Origin: CALZIK01 sp046756565
GTDB lineage: Bacteria; Acidobacteriota; Thermoanaerobaculia; Multivoradales; JAHEKO01
Length of the DNA: 13,840 nucleotides
Assembly (NCBI GenBank): GCA_046756565.1
Contig: JBHHWO010000118.1
Span: forward strand, 1 to 13,840
Reading direction: 5' to 3'
A program made the position numbers and the translations under genes. This document shows positions 1 through 6,879 of the stretch, piece after piece. Position 1 is the first letter of the stretch. Every line of letters starts with the position of its first letter. The notes under the pieces are model-generated. The model searched no databases, had not been told where the DNA came from, and was given only the letters and a program-made list of their open reading frames with translations.

Positions 1-932
1 GCCACCGCCGGCTCGTCGTCTTTCCAGATCTCTCGCATCGTGGCGAGACTCGACAGTACGCCTGAGGCTTCGTAGGGCAGGAAGACCTTGGAGCCCTTGC
101 CGTCGGCCATGGTCTCGAGGGCTTCGAGATACTTGAGAGCGATGAGCTCACGCGTCGGTTGAGACGCCTTGATCGCCTGGAACGTCCGGGTAATGGCTTC
201 GGCCTCGCCTTCAGCTACCGCGTTGAGGCGGTACTTCTCGGCGTCGGCTCTGCGACGAACTGCCTCGGCCTGCCCCTCTGCCGCCAGGATGTCGGCTTCC
301 TTGTGACCCTCCGCCTCCAGGATCTGAGCCTGTTTCTGACCCTCGGCTTCGAGAATCGCGGCCCGCTTGTTGCGTTCCGCCTTCATCTGCCGATGCATCG
401 CCTCGGTGACGTCCTGGGGCGGCTCGATGCGCTGGAGCTCCACCCGGGCCACCTTGACCCCCCACTTGTCGGTGGCCTGGTCGAGAATCTCGCGCAGCTT
501 CGAGTTGATGACCTCGCGCGACGTCAGCGATTCGTCGAGCGCGAGATCGCCAACCAGATTGCGCAGGTTGGTCTGGGCCAGCTTGGTGGCGGCGGCGTAG
601 AAGTTGGCGACGTTGTAGGTCACCTTCACCGGGTCGGTGACCTCGTAGTAGACGACGGCGTCGACCTCCACCACCACGTTGTCTTTGGTGATCACGCTCT
701 GGGGCGGTACGTCCACGACCTGCTCACGCATATCGACCTTGATCAGCCTCTCGAAGAGCGGAAGCACGACGTTGAGCCCGCTCTCACAGGTCCGCTTATA
801 TTTGCCGAGGCGTTCGACCAGGCCTCGCTGGTACGGTCGGACGATTCGAAACGGCATCATAGATGCTCCTCCCTTGATTGGACCGGCGTTCCGTTGAAGC
901 TCGCGAAGCTGTTTCTGGGTGACGATGGGCAT
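1..932 (-). CDS. SPFH/band-7 (stomatin/QmcA-like) protein, C-terminus beyond window
   Basis: This is a stomatin-family protein, expected to oligomerise at the cytoplasmic membrane as a scaffold for microdomains or protease complexes. Visible family segments are VERLGKY near the N-terminus, VITKDNV and VDAVVYYEV in the SPFH beta domain, LDESLTSRE and WGVKVARVELQRIEPP. A long Ala/Glu coiled coil follows, with the near-repeats ILEAEGQKQAQ, ILEAEGHKEAD and ILAAEGQAEA. The frame is open to base 3, so only the last residues are missing (about 310 codons present). The first in-frame ATG (930-932) has AGGAGGAG 9 nt upstream. A second pair of ATGs (860 and 857) has GGGAGGAG 5 and 8 nt upstream, so two start points are credible, differing by a 24-residue soluble extension. 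Unlike E. coli QmcA, no N-terminal membrane helix is visible from either start, so attachment may be by an amphipathic segment or a partner. An NfeD-type partner gene often sits next to such genes and could lie off the left edge. It follows sucA by 69 nt on the same strand. Confidence 0.93.
   Translation of the reverse strand, partial: MPIVTQKQLRELQRNAGPIKGGASMMPFRIVRPYQRGLVERLGKYKRTCESGLNVVLPLFERLIKVDMREQVVDVPPQSVITKDNVVVEVDAVVYYEVTDPVKVTYNVANFYAAATKLAQTNLRNLVGDLALDESLTSREVINSKLREILDQATDKWGVKVARVELQRIEPPQDVTEAMHRQMKAERNKRAAILEAEGQKQAQILEAEGHKEADILAAEGQAEAVRRRADAEKYRLNAVAEGEAEAITRTFQAIKASQPTRELIALKYLEALETMADGKGSKVFLPYEASGVLSSLATMREIWKDDEPAV
866..873 (-). promoter_or_regulatory. Ribosome binding site for the internal SPFH start
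   Basis: On the minus strand this reads GGGAGGAG, 5 nt before the ATG at 858-860 and 8 nt before the ATG at 855-857. It lies inside the reading frame if translation begins at 932, where it encodes Gly-Gly. It is as strong as the upstream site, so the start cannot be decided from the ribosome binding site alone. Confidence 0.5.
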
Positions 933-941
933 GCCTTGATT

Positions 942-949
942 CTCCTCCT
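942..949 (-). promoter_or_regulatory. Ribosome binding site for the upstream SPFH start
   Basis: On the minus strand this reads AGGAGGAG, 9 nt before the ATG at 930-932. Part of it lies in the 3' arm of a small hairpin: TTCTCC (960-955) pairs with GGAGAA (945-940), leaving a 9-nt loop. The pairing could lower initiation here in favour of the internal start, but that is inference. Confidence 0.5.
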
Positions 950-1001
950 CTCTTGGAGAAAAGCAAGCCGCCGCAGCCACGCCGTAGCGGGCGGGCCGCC
1001 G

Positions 1002-3446
1002 TTATCCGAAGGCGAGCTCGATCAGCCGCTTTTGCTCCAACTGGTGGGCTTTGAGCGATCCGGTGGCCGGGCTGGCGGAGGTCGAACGCTTGACGGAACG
1101 CAGGTGCCGCCCGCGAGCGAGGCGCTCTATGCGAGGCGCGACGAAGAACAGCGCCCCCATGTTCGCGGGCTCTTCCTGGACCCAAAGAAGCTCGCGGGCG
1201 TCCGCGAATCGGTCGAGCTCGGCACCCAGCTCCCGATCGGGGAACGGATAGAGCTGCTCGATCGAGACGACGGCCACATCGGTATCGCGGCGGTCGCGCT
1301 CGGCCCGGAGCTCGTGCACGATCTTGCCGGTGCCGAGAAGGACCCGCTTCGCCGACTCTCTGGTGTCGTCCGGCACGACGTTGAGGAAGCGATCCCGGCC
1401 GAGCTCCTCCCGGCTCGAGGCCGCCGCTGGGTGGCGCAGCATGCTCTTGGGCGTGAACACGATCAGAGGCTTGCGCCAGGAGCGGAGCGCCTGGCGCCGG
1501 AGCAGGTGGAAGTACTGCCCGGCGGTCGACGGATGGGCGATCTGGATCGCGTCCTCGGCGGCGAGCTGAAGGAACCGCTCGATCCGAGCACTCGAGTGCT
1601 CCGGCCCCTGACCTTCGTAGCCGTGGGGCAGCAGAACGACCAGGCCGGAGAGGAGATTCCATTTGTCCTCACCGGCGGTGACGAACTGATCGAAGATGAT
1701 CTGAGCGCCGTTGGCGAAGTCCCCGAACTGCGCCTCCCAGGCCACCAGGGCCTCCGGGTAGTCCCGGCTGAAGCCGTACTCGTAACCGAGCACCGCGGCC
1801 TCGGAAAGAACCGAGTTGTAGATCTCGAAGGAAGCCTGGTCTCGGGAGACATGCTCGAGAGGGCAGTGCTCACTCCCGTTCTCGAAGTCCACCAGGACCG
1901 CGTGCCGGTGGCTGAAAGTGCCGCGCCGGCTGTCCTGGCCACTCAAGCGGACAGCGTGCCCCTCATCCACCAGCGCGGCGAATGCCAGGGCCTCGGCCAT
2001 CCCGAAGTCGATGGCGCGCTCCCCTGCCCCCATCTCCAGACGTTGGTCTAGGAGCTTGCCTAGCTTTGGATGAACCTGGAAGCCTTCGGGGAGCGACACG
2101 ATTCGCTGCGCGTAGGCTTCGATCTGCGCGGCTTCGATCCCTGTTGGGACTTCTTGAACCTCGTCATGGGGTCCGCCGGTGAAGTCACTCCAGTACTCGG
2201 GCAAGGTGCGCAGCAGGGGAATCTCTTCGAGCTCCTGGGCCCGACTCTTGGCCCGATCGAAGTCTTCCTTGACCTTCCGGACGAGAGCGTCGACTTCGCC
2301 GGCCGGAGCTTCGATCCGCTGCGCGTACGTTCTCCAGAGGGCGGGTCTGTCCTTGATTCGTTGATACAGACCGGGCTGGGTCATGGTCGGATCGTCGATC
2401 TCGCTGTGGCCGTGACGCCGGTAGCCGACCAAATCCACGACGACATCGCTGGTAAACTCGTTGCGGTAGGCCATGGCCAGCCGACCCGCTCGAGCCACCG
2501 CGTCCGCGTCCTCTCCGTTGACGTGGAAGATCGGCATCGGCAGGCGTTTGGCGACGTCGGAGGAGAACCGCGAAGAGTGAAGCGCCATCGGATCGGTGGT
2601 AAAGCCGATCAGGTTGTTGACCACGACGTGCACCGTCCCGCCGACGCCGAAGCCTGGGATCTCGGCCAGGTTGAGAGTCTCGGCGGCCACGCCCTGGCCG
2701 GCGAAAGCGGCGTCGCCATGCATCACGATGAGGACGACGCGCCGGCCTGTGGGGTCCTCGAGCCGCGTCTGTTTGGCCCGCACCCTGCCCATCGCGACCG
2801 GATTGACCGCCTCGAGATGGCTGGGATTAGAAACCAAATGGATACTGATTGTCCTTCCGGACTGGCTCGGATAGGTACCAGTAGCCCCCAGGTGATACTT
2901 GACGTCGCCGGCGCCGAAGATGCTTCTCGGAGCGACGTCCTCGAAGCCCGCGAGGAGCTTTTCGAGAGGCACGCCGACCACGTGCGCCATTACGTTGAGC
3001 CGCCCCCGATGACTCATCGCCAGGACCGCCTGAACCGTCTCCCGCTCGGCGGCTTCTTCGAGCATCTCGTTCAAGAGCGGCACCAGCGCTTCTACGCCCT
3101 CGATCGAAAAGCGCTTGTTGCCGATGTAACGGCTCTGCAGAGTCTCTTCGAGAGTCGAGGCCCGGAGGAGCTCGTCGAGGATGGCTCGACCGGGCAGATG
3201 AGGCTCGTAGGAGCCCCCCTCCATCGCGGAGGCGAGCCATTGGCGGCGTGCGACGTCCGGGATGTGCCCGAACTCGACCGCGAGCGTTCCGCAGTAAGCC
3301 TCTCGGGCGCGGCTCAGATCGGCCGGATCGGCATTCTCCGGGTGAAGCTCGGTGTGGATTTCGGGCTCGAGCCGCTCCAGCCAGTCGAGGTCGGCTTCGA
3401 GGTAGCCCCACCGCCGGTAGGCGTCGAGAAGGCGATCGTCACCCAT
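1002..3446 (-). CDS. sucA: 2-oxoglutarate dehydrogenase E1 component, N-terminally short
   Basis: This is the thiamine-diphosphate-dependent E1 of the 2-oxoglutarate dehydrogenase complex. It decarboxylates 2-oxoglutarate and passes the succinyl group to the lipoyl E2 (SucB) in the TCA cycle. Counting from the ATG at 3446 (814 aa), family blocks appear in order: RYIGNKRFSIEG (~106), MSHRGRLNV (~144), the GDAAFAGQG cofactor/Mg region (~244) with NN (~277), YRRHGHSEIDDP (~342), the pyrimidine-domain segment QDSRRGTFSHRHAVL (~504), HGYEGQGPEHSSARIERFL (~608) and the C-terminal WVQEEPANMG. E. coli SucA has about 930 residues; here the protein starts just before the AYRRWGYLEADLD segment, so the N-terminal E2-binding tail is absent. 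An in-frame stop at 3522-3524 and the absence of any start above 3467 rule out extension. The ATG at 3467 would add 7 residues. I prefer 3446 because TATGCT lies 8 nt before it; neither start has a clear Shine-Dalgarno. No sucB or lpd is in the window. Confidence 0.95.
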   Translation of the reverse strand: MGDDRLLDAYRRWGYLEADLDWLERLEPEIHTELHPENADPADLSRAREAYCGTLAVEFGHIPDVARRQWLASAMEGGSYEPHLPGRAILDELLRASTLEETLQSRYIGNKRFSIEGVEALVPLLNEMLEEAAERETVQAVLAMSHRGRLNVMAHVVGVPLEKLLAGFEDVAPRSIFGAGDVKYHLGATGTYPSQSGRTISIHLVSNPSHLEAVNPVAMGRVRAKQTRLEDPTGRRVVLIVMHGDAAFAGQGVAAETLNLAEIPGFGVGGTVHVVVNNLIGFTTDPMALHSSRFSSDVAKRLPMPIFHVNGEDADAVARAGRLAMAYRNEFTSDVVVDLVGYRRHGHSEIDDPTMTQPGLYQRIKDRPALWRTYAQRIEAPAGEVDALVRKVKEDFDRAKSRAQELEEIPLLRTLPEYWSDFTGGPHDEVQEVPTGIEAAQIEAYAQRIVSLPEGFQVHPKLGKLLDQRLEMGAGERAIDFGMAEALAFAALVDEGHAVRLSGQDSRRGTFSHRHAVLVDFENGSEHCPLEHVSRDQASFEIYNSVLSEAAVLGYEYGFSRDYPEALVAWEAQFGDFANGAQIIFDQFVTAGEDKWNLLSGLVVLLPHGYEGQGPEHSSARIERFLQLAAEDAIQIAHPSTAGQYFHLLRRQALRSWRKPLIVFTPKSMLRHPAAASSREELGRDRFLNVVPDDTRESAKRVLLGTGKIVHELRAERDRRDTDVAVVSIEQLYPFPDRELGAELDRFADARELLWVQEEPANMGALFFVAPRIERLARGRHLRSVKRSTSASPATGSLKAHQLEQKRLIELAFG

Positions 3447-3454
3447 GGCCGGTG

Positions 3455-3460
3455 AGCATA
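3455..3460 (-). promoter_or_regulatory. Possible -10 box for leaderless sucA transcript
   Basis: The minus strand reads TATGCT, followed by 8 nt and the ATG at 3446. The spacing would place the transcription start at or next to the start codon. No convincing -35 hexamer is seen, and no Shine-Dalgarno precedes this ATG. Confidence 0.3.
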
Positions 3461-3532
3461 TCGGCATCGGGACGTGGGCTGGCCGCGAGGCGGCCGATGC
3501 CTGTTGTGTCCCGAGCTCGTTCTAGGAGTCGG

Positions 3533-4501
3533 CTAGGAGCCGGCCAGCTTCGGCCGGAAAGTCTCGGTCTGGTCCTTCATCCAGATCGACTGCTCCGGCG
3601 TGAACTCCTCGACGCATGCGTCGTCGCTGTAGTCCATGTAGTTGGTTACCGGATCCAGTCCGGGCTCCGGACAGGTGTCGCGGGAGACCGGGCAGCCCGA
3701 GGCGGGCCGCTTCTCGCGGGGAGTGTCGGAGATTCGATCGTTCTTCTTGGAGCAACCGCCCTGGAAGGTGTGGTAGAGGCCGAAGTAGTGACCCGCTTCG
3801 TGCACGGCGGTGTCGCCGAGGTCGTAGGGGAACGCGCGGCCGCCGGGCAGAACCGAATGGAGAAGCACGATGCCGTGCATGAAGCTGTCTTCGGGATAGT
3901 CCGACGGAAAGTAGGCGTATCCCAGAACCTCGTCCTTCGGCCGGCATGTGTAGATGTTGAGTGTGGTCGCCGGTTCGACGGAGAATCTCTTCTTGAATTT
4001 TCTCTCGACGCTTTCCTTGAGGCACTTCTTGGCAAACTTCTTCTTCTTCTTCCGTGTGACTCCGTCGAGTACGAAACTGATCCCGGTCGACTCGAAAGCT
4101 CGGTTGAGCACGTCGAGCTGCTCGCTGATCTGGCTGTTGCTCACGTTCCAGCTGCCGTCCTTCTTACGCAGGATGGTGAAGTGGACGGGAACCTCGAAGT
4201 CGTGCTTGCGGTGACCGACGCCCACGGCGCGAATGTGCTGGTCGATCGCCGAGCCGATGAACTGGCGCTCGAAATCCGCGATCGGCCGCGTGGCGCAGCG
4301 TACGCCGCTTCGGAGAGCGCCGTCTTCGTCCTGGAAAGCAACGCTGGCTTCGAGCCCGTCGCGGTCGAACTCGTGCGGAACGCTCTGAAGCATCCTAGCC
4401 AGCGTCCGATCTTCGGCGTCGGCTGAAGTGGCCGCGAGGGCGAGCGAGAACGCCGCGAGCACCAGGCTGGCAGTTTTGAGACGTGCCTCGGAAGAAATCA
4501 T
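3533..4501 (-). CDS. Secreted M43 (pappalysin-type) zinc metalloprotease
   Basis: This predicted exported endopeptidase has 322 aa. The N-terminus is a signal peptide (basic start, hydrophobic run LVLAAFSLALAATSADA, cleavage near residue 29). The catalytic site is HEAGHYFGLYHTF, with zinc ligands H234, H238 and H244 and general base E235. Family M43 features follow: a cysteine-bearing segment GGCSKKNDRISDTP, then the Met-turn NYMDYSDDACVEEFTPEQ (M289). The RAFPYDLGDTAVHE stretch before the zinc site is also typical. Six cysteines in the mature part could form disulfides, consistent with export. Unusual is a very basic insertion at 150-173 with five consecutive lysines (KKKKKFAKK, then ERKFKKRF). 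The ATG at 4501 has AAAGG about 8 nt upstream on the minus strand. The gene ends 65 nt (after its stop) before the upstream-most possible sucA start and may read through into it, but a functional link is not evident. Confidence 0.92.
   Translation of the reverse strand: MISSEARLKTASLVLAAFSLALAATSADAEDRTLARMLQSVPHEFDRDGLEASVAFQDEDGALRSGVRCATRPIADFERQFIGSAIDQHIRAVGVGHRKHDFEVPVHFTILRKKDGSWNVSNSQISEQLDVLNRAFESTGISFVLDGVTRKKKKKFAKKCLKESVERKFKKRFSVEPATTLNIYTCRPKDEVLGYAYFPSDYPEDSFMHGIVLLHSVLPGGRAFPYDLGDTAVHEAGHYFGLYHTFQGGCSKKNDRISDTPREKRPASGCPVSRDTCPEPGLDPVTNYMDYSDDACVEEFTPEQSIWMKDQTETFRPKLAGS
4037..4053. repeat. Short CTT/AAG triplet run inside the protease gene
   Basis: The plus strand shows consecutive CTT/TTC triplets; on the coding strand this gives repeated AAG codons for the lysine run of the metalloprotease. 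Changes in triplet number would alter the number of lysines without a frameshift. Confidence 0.7.
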
Positions 4502-4604
4502 GGGAGTTGCCTTTCTGGAACTCGGAGTCTCCGTGCCGGCGGTGCAATCATCATTCCGAATCAGGTAGGAATCGAGGCTCGGCTCGGCTATGAGGATCCT
4601 CCCG

Positions 4605-4649
4605 CCGGAGCATACCCGGTTTGAGGCCGGTACAGCCGGTAGAATCCGG
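4605..4649. promoter_or_regulatory. Array of five phased CCGG tetramers, possible operator
   Basis: CCGG begins at 4605, 4616, 4627, 4636 and 4646, spacings of 11, 11, 9 and 10 bases, close to one DNA helical turn. Two copies form the direct repeat GCCGGTA (4626-4632 and 4635-4641). The array covers the region immediately before the binding-protein start, within the 152-nt divergent interval shared with the metalloprotease. It may be a regulator site, but no known box (Fur or DtxR type) was recognised. Confidence 0.3.
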
Positions 4650-4654
4650 CCTCA
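4622..4654. repeat. Perfect 9-bp inverted repeat ending in the start codon
   Basis: TGAGGCCGG (4622-4630) and CCGGCCTCA (4646-4654) are exact reverse complements separated by 15 nt. The last base is the A of the binding-protein ATG. As DNA it could be a dimeric operator overlapping the putative -10; as RNA it could hide the start codon if transcription begins upstream. Confidence 0.5.
4640..4645 (+). promoter_or_regulatory. Possible -10 box of the ABC operon
   Basis: TAGAAT lies 8 nt before the ATG at 4654, sitting in the loop of the inverted repeat. The spacing suits a leaderless transcript, and no Shine-Dalgarno precedes the ATG. The -35 region (about 4617-4622) has no good consensus. Confidence 0.35.
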
Positions 4655-5703
4655 TGCCGATCTCGGGTACTCGTGGCCTGCCATGGCAGGTCCTGCTGCC
4701 GTCGCTCACGCTGGGAGTGACGCTTCTGACCTCCTGTTCGGACGGCCGCATGCCGGTGGTCTTGTATTCACCTCACGGGCGCGACCTTCTGGAGCTCGTC
4801 GAGCGAGCCTACGAGGCGAGGCATCCGGAGATCGACGTGCGCTGGCTGGACATGGGCTCACAGGAGGTCTACGACCGGGTGCGCTCGGAAAGGGCGAATC
4901 CGCAGGCCGACGTCTGGTTCGGAGGCCCCGATACGATTCTCTCGCGTGGCGCCGCCGAGGGTCTCCTCGCCGCGAACCGGCCAAGCTGGGCGGAGCACGT
5001 TCCGCCGGCCAGCCGCCACGCCGGGGATTTCTACTTCGGTCTCTATCGCGCGGTGCCCCTGCTTCTCTACAACTCACAGGCGGTCTCGGATGCCGAAGCG
5101 CCGTCGGATTGGCAAGATCTCTTGGACGAGCGGTGGCGGGGCAAGGTAGTGATTCGTGATCCCCTGGCCAGCGGCACCATGCGTACGGCGTTTGGGCTGG
5201 TCCTGGCTCGATCGGTGGCCGAGACCGGATCCGAGGAGGCGGGTCTCGAATGGCTTCGCCGGCTCGACGCCCAGACCTCGGACTACGTCCAGAATCCAGC
5301 ACTGTTGTTCGAGAAGATCATTCGCCAGGAGGGGCTGGTCACGATCTGGGAGCTCACCGACGCACTCCTGCTCACCGAGCGCGGCGCCCCGGTGAGCTAC
5401 AGATTCCCGACCAGTGGCACGCCCGTGATCGACGACGCGATCGGCCTCGTCGCCGGCGCCCCGCACGGTGAGGCCGCCCGGGCGTTCATTGACTGGGTGG
5501 GCAGCGAAGAGGCGCTGGCTCTCGCCGCCCGAGAAGTCTTCCGGTTGCCGGCTCGTGAAGACCTGCCCGAAGGGACGCTTCCGGAGTGGGCCGAGCGGGC
5601 GCTCGAGGAGATCCGCCCGGCGGAGATCGATTGGGAGCTCCTGGGGGAACGGGGACAGGAGTGGATGAGAAGGTGGGACCGAGAGGTCCGCTCGAAAGGA
5701 TGA
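4654..5703 (+). CDS. ABC importer substrate-binding lipoprotein (AfuA/FbpA-like)
   Basis: This 349-aa extracytoplasmic solute-binding protein should capture the ligand for the ABC importer encoded just downstream. The N-terminus is a lipoprotein signal with a hydrophobic core and lipobox LTSC, lipidated cysteine at residue 28. The mature part begins VVLYSPHGRDLLELVERAYE and continues with a periplasmic-binding fold of the COG1840 type: ADVWFGGPDT, FYFGLYRAVPLLLYN, WQDLLDERWRGKVVIRDP, then PTSGTPVIDDAIGLVAGAPH and ARAFIDW near the C-terminus. The paired tyrosines that bind iron in classical FbpA are not seen, so ferric iron is not assured; phosphonate, polyamine or another ligand is possible. 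A TTG at 4621 would extend the frame by 11 residues, but ATG 4654 gives a normal lipoprotein signal and has TAGAAT 8 nt upstream. It heads an operon with the ATPase, permease and MFS genes. Confidence 0.9.
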   Translation: MPISGTRGLPWQVLLPSLTLGVTLLTSCSDGRMPVVLYSPHGRDLLELVERAYEARHPEIDVRWLDMGSQEVYDRVRSERANPQADVWFGGPDTILSRGAAEGLLAANRPSWAEHVPPASRHAGDFYFGLYRAVPLLLYNSQAVSDAEAPSDWQDLLDERWRGKVVIRDPLASGTMRTAFGLVLARSVAETGSEEAGLEWLRRLDAQTSDYVQNPALLFEKIIRQEGLVTIWELTDALLLTERGAPVSYRFPTSGTPVIDDAIGLVAGAPHGEAARAFIDWVGSEEALALAAREVFRLPAREDLPEGTLPEWAERALEEIRPAEIDWELLGERGQEWMRRWDREVRSKG

Positions 5704-5707
5704 CAGC

Positions 5708-5800
5708 TTGCGAATAGACCCGAATCTACGTCGTGGCGCTTCTTCGGGCGTTCCTCGACGTGCTCTCATGTACGCCTCCGGAGCCCTCAGTCGCGTCTAA
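5708..5800 (+). CDS. Candidate 30-aa small ORF between binding protein and ATPase
   Basis: A TTG at 5708 opens a frame of 30 codons ending in TAA at 5798-5800. It starts MRIDPNLRRG and ends YASGALSRV, with six arginines and no membrane segment. AAAGGA (5695-5700) lies 7 nt before the TTG, overlapping the end of the binding-protein gene, and the stop lies 8 nt before the ATPase ATG, so it fills the one sizeable gap in the operon. It has no recognisable domain. It may be a leader or small protein, or chance; an ATG inside it (5768) lacks a ribosome site. Confidence 0.2.
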   Translation: MRIDPNLRRGASSGVPRRALMYASGALSRV

Positions 5801-5808
5801 GGTGGCCG

Positions 5809-6879
5809 ATGGCGTTTCTTGAGCTAGCCAGCCTCGCCAAGAGCTTCGGCGATGTGCGGGTCTTGCGTGACATCACGCTCTCGATCGACGAGGGTGAGAC
5901 CCTGGTTCTTCTGGGACCGAGCGGAAGCGGCAAGACGACTCTCCTGCGGCTGATCGCCGGCTTCGAGACGGCCGACGCCGGCGAGGTGAAAGTCGGTGGA
6001 CGATCGGTTGGCGGCTTGCCTCCGGCGGAGCGCAATCTCGGCATGGTCTTCCAGCACTATGCGCTCTTTCCGCATCTGTCGGTCGGCGAGAACGTCGCCT
6101 TCGGGCTCGAGTCGCGACGCCGGCCGAAGGAAGAGATCGCTTCGACCGTCGAGCGCGCCCTGGCCCAGGTGGACCTCGCCGGATATACAGGCCGGCGAAT
6201 CGATGCGATCTCCGGCGGCCAGCAGCAGCGCGTTGCGCTGGCCCGAGCGCTCGCTCCCGAGCCCGAGCTCCTGCTTTTGGATGAGCCGCTCTCGAATCTC
6301 GACCCCGAGCTGCGCGAGCGTACCCGTCAAGATCTCGCGGCGACCCTCTCGCGCATCGGCATCACCGCGGTATGGGTGACCCATGAACAAGAGGAGGCGT
6401 TCGACGTAGGAACCAGAGTGGCCGTTTTGAATCAGGGCCGGCTCGAACAGATCGGCCACTCCGAGGATCTGTATCGACGCCCGGCGACGCCGTTCGTCGC
6501 TTCGTTCGTCGGCAGGGCCTCGGTGCTTCGCGGCCGGCTTCTCGAAGAAGGCCTGGTCGAGGTCGCGGTGCCGGGCGGCGAGCCGGTTCGATTCGAGGTG
6601 TTCGACAACGGCGCGGAGCCGGCGGCCGAGGTGGACATCTACATTCGGCCGGAAGCCTGGCAATTGAGCGAGGGCGCTTCGAGCGACGGCTTCTCGGGCA
6701 CCGTCGTCGGCCGGCGCTTCGCCGGCCGCGACAACATCGTCCGTCTGGGGCTCGAGTCGGGAGCCGAGATCGAGGTAACGACCGAGCGGGATCTGGCGGT
6801 GGGCGACAAGGCCCGCGCTCACATTCGCTCCGACTCGGTTCGGCCGACCGCATTCGCACTCGGGCGGGATCCGGCGTGA
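5809..6879 (+). CDS. ABC transporter ATP-binding protein (FbpC/PotA-like)
   Basis: This 356-aa cytoplasmic nucleotide-binding subunit powers the importer by ATP hydrolysis. Motifs in order: Walker A GPSGSGKTT (36-44), Q-loop FQHYALFPH (Q82), signature ISGGQQQRVALARAL (from 134, with Ile in place of the usual Leu), Walker B LLLLDEP (154-160), D-loop SNLD and H-loop VTHEQEEA (H192). The region from about 235 on, with RASVLRGRLLEEG and YIRPEAWQL, fits the C-terminal TOBE domain of iron, polyamine and sulfate importers, which often has a regulatory or ligand-sensing role. Length is normal for the family. The ATG is preceded by AAGG at 5799-5802 (6 nt). Its TGA stop overlaps the GTG start of the permease gene by 4 nt, a sign of translational coupling. 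Confidence 0.96.
   Translation: MAFLELASLAKSFGDVRVLRDITLSIDEGETLVLLGPSGSGKTTLLRLIAGFETADAGEVKVGGRSVGGLPPAERNLGMVFQHYALFPHLSVGENVAFGLESRRRPKEEIASTVERALAQVDLAGYTGRRIDAISGGQQQRVALARALAPEPELLLLDEPLSNLDPELRERTRQDLAATLSRIGITAVWVTHEQEEAFDVGTRVAVLNQGRLEQIGHSEDLYRRPATPFVASFVGRASVLRGRLLEEGLVEVAVPGGEPVRFEVFDNGAEPAAEVDIYIRPEAWQLSEGASSDGFSGTVVGRRFAGRDNIVRLGLESGAEIEVTTERDLAVGDKARAHIRSDSVRPTAFALGRDPA

Noticed and set aside
159..3455. Long plus-strand frames (159-2051, 2070-3455) opposite the SPFH and sucA genes
   Set aside because: They are low-complexity Arg/Leu/Gly/Val-rich antisense shadows in GC-rich DNA; the minus strand encodes clear conserved families with catalytic motifs over the same bases.
4553..4572. 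ATTCC...GGAAT inverted repeat near the metalloprotease promoter
   Set aside because: It has only 5-bp arms with no extension, which is expected by chance.
4592..4601. Palindrome GAGGATCCTC in the divergent region
   Set aside because: It is a single 10-bp palindrome with no repeat elsewhere in the interval; it may be chance, and the nearby phased CCGG array is the stronger signal.
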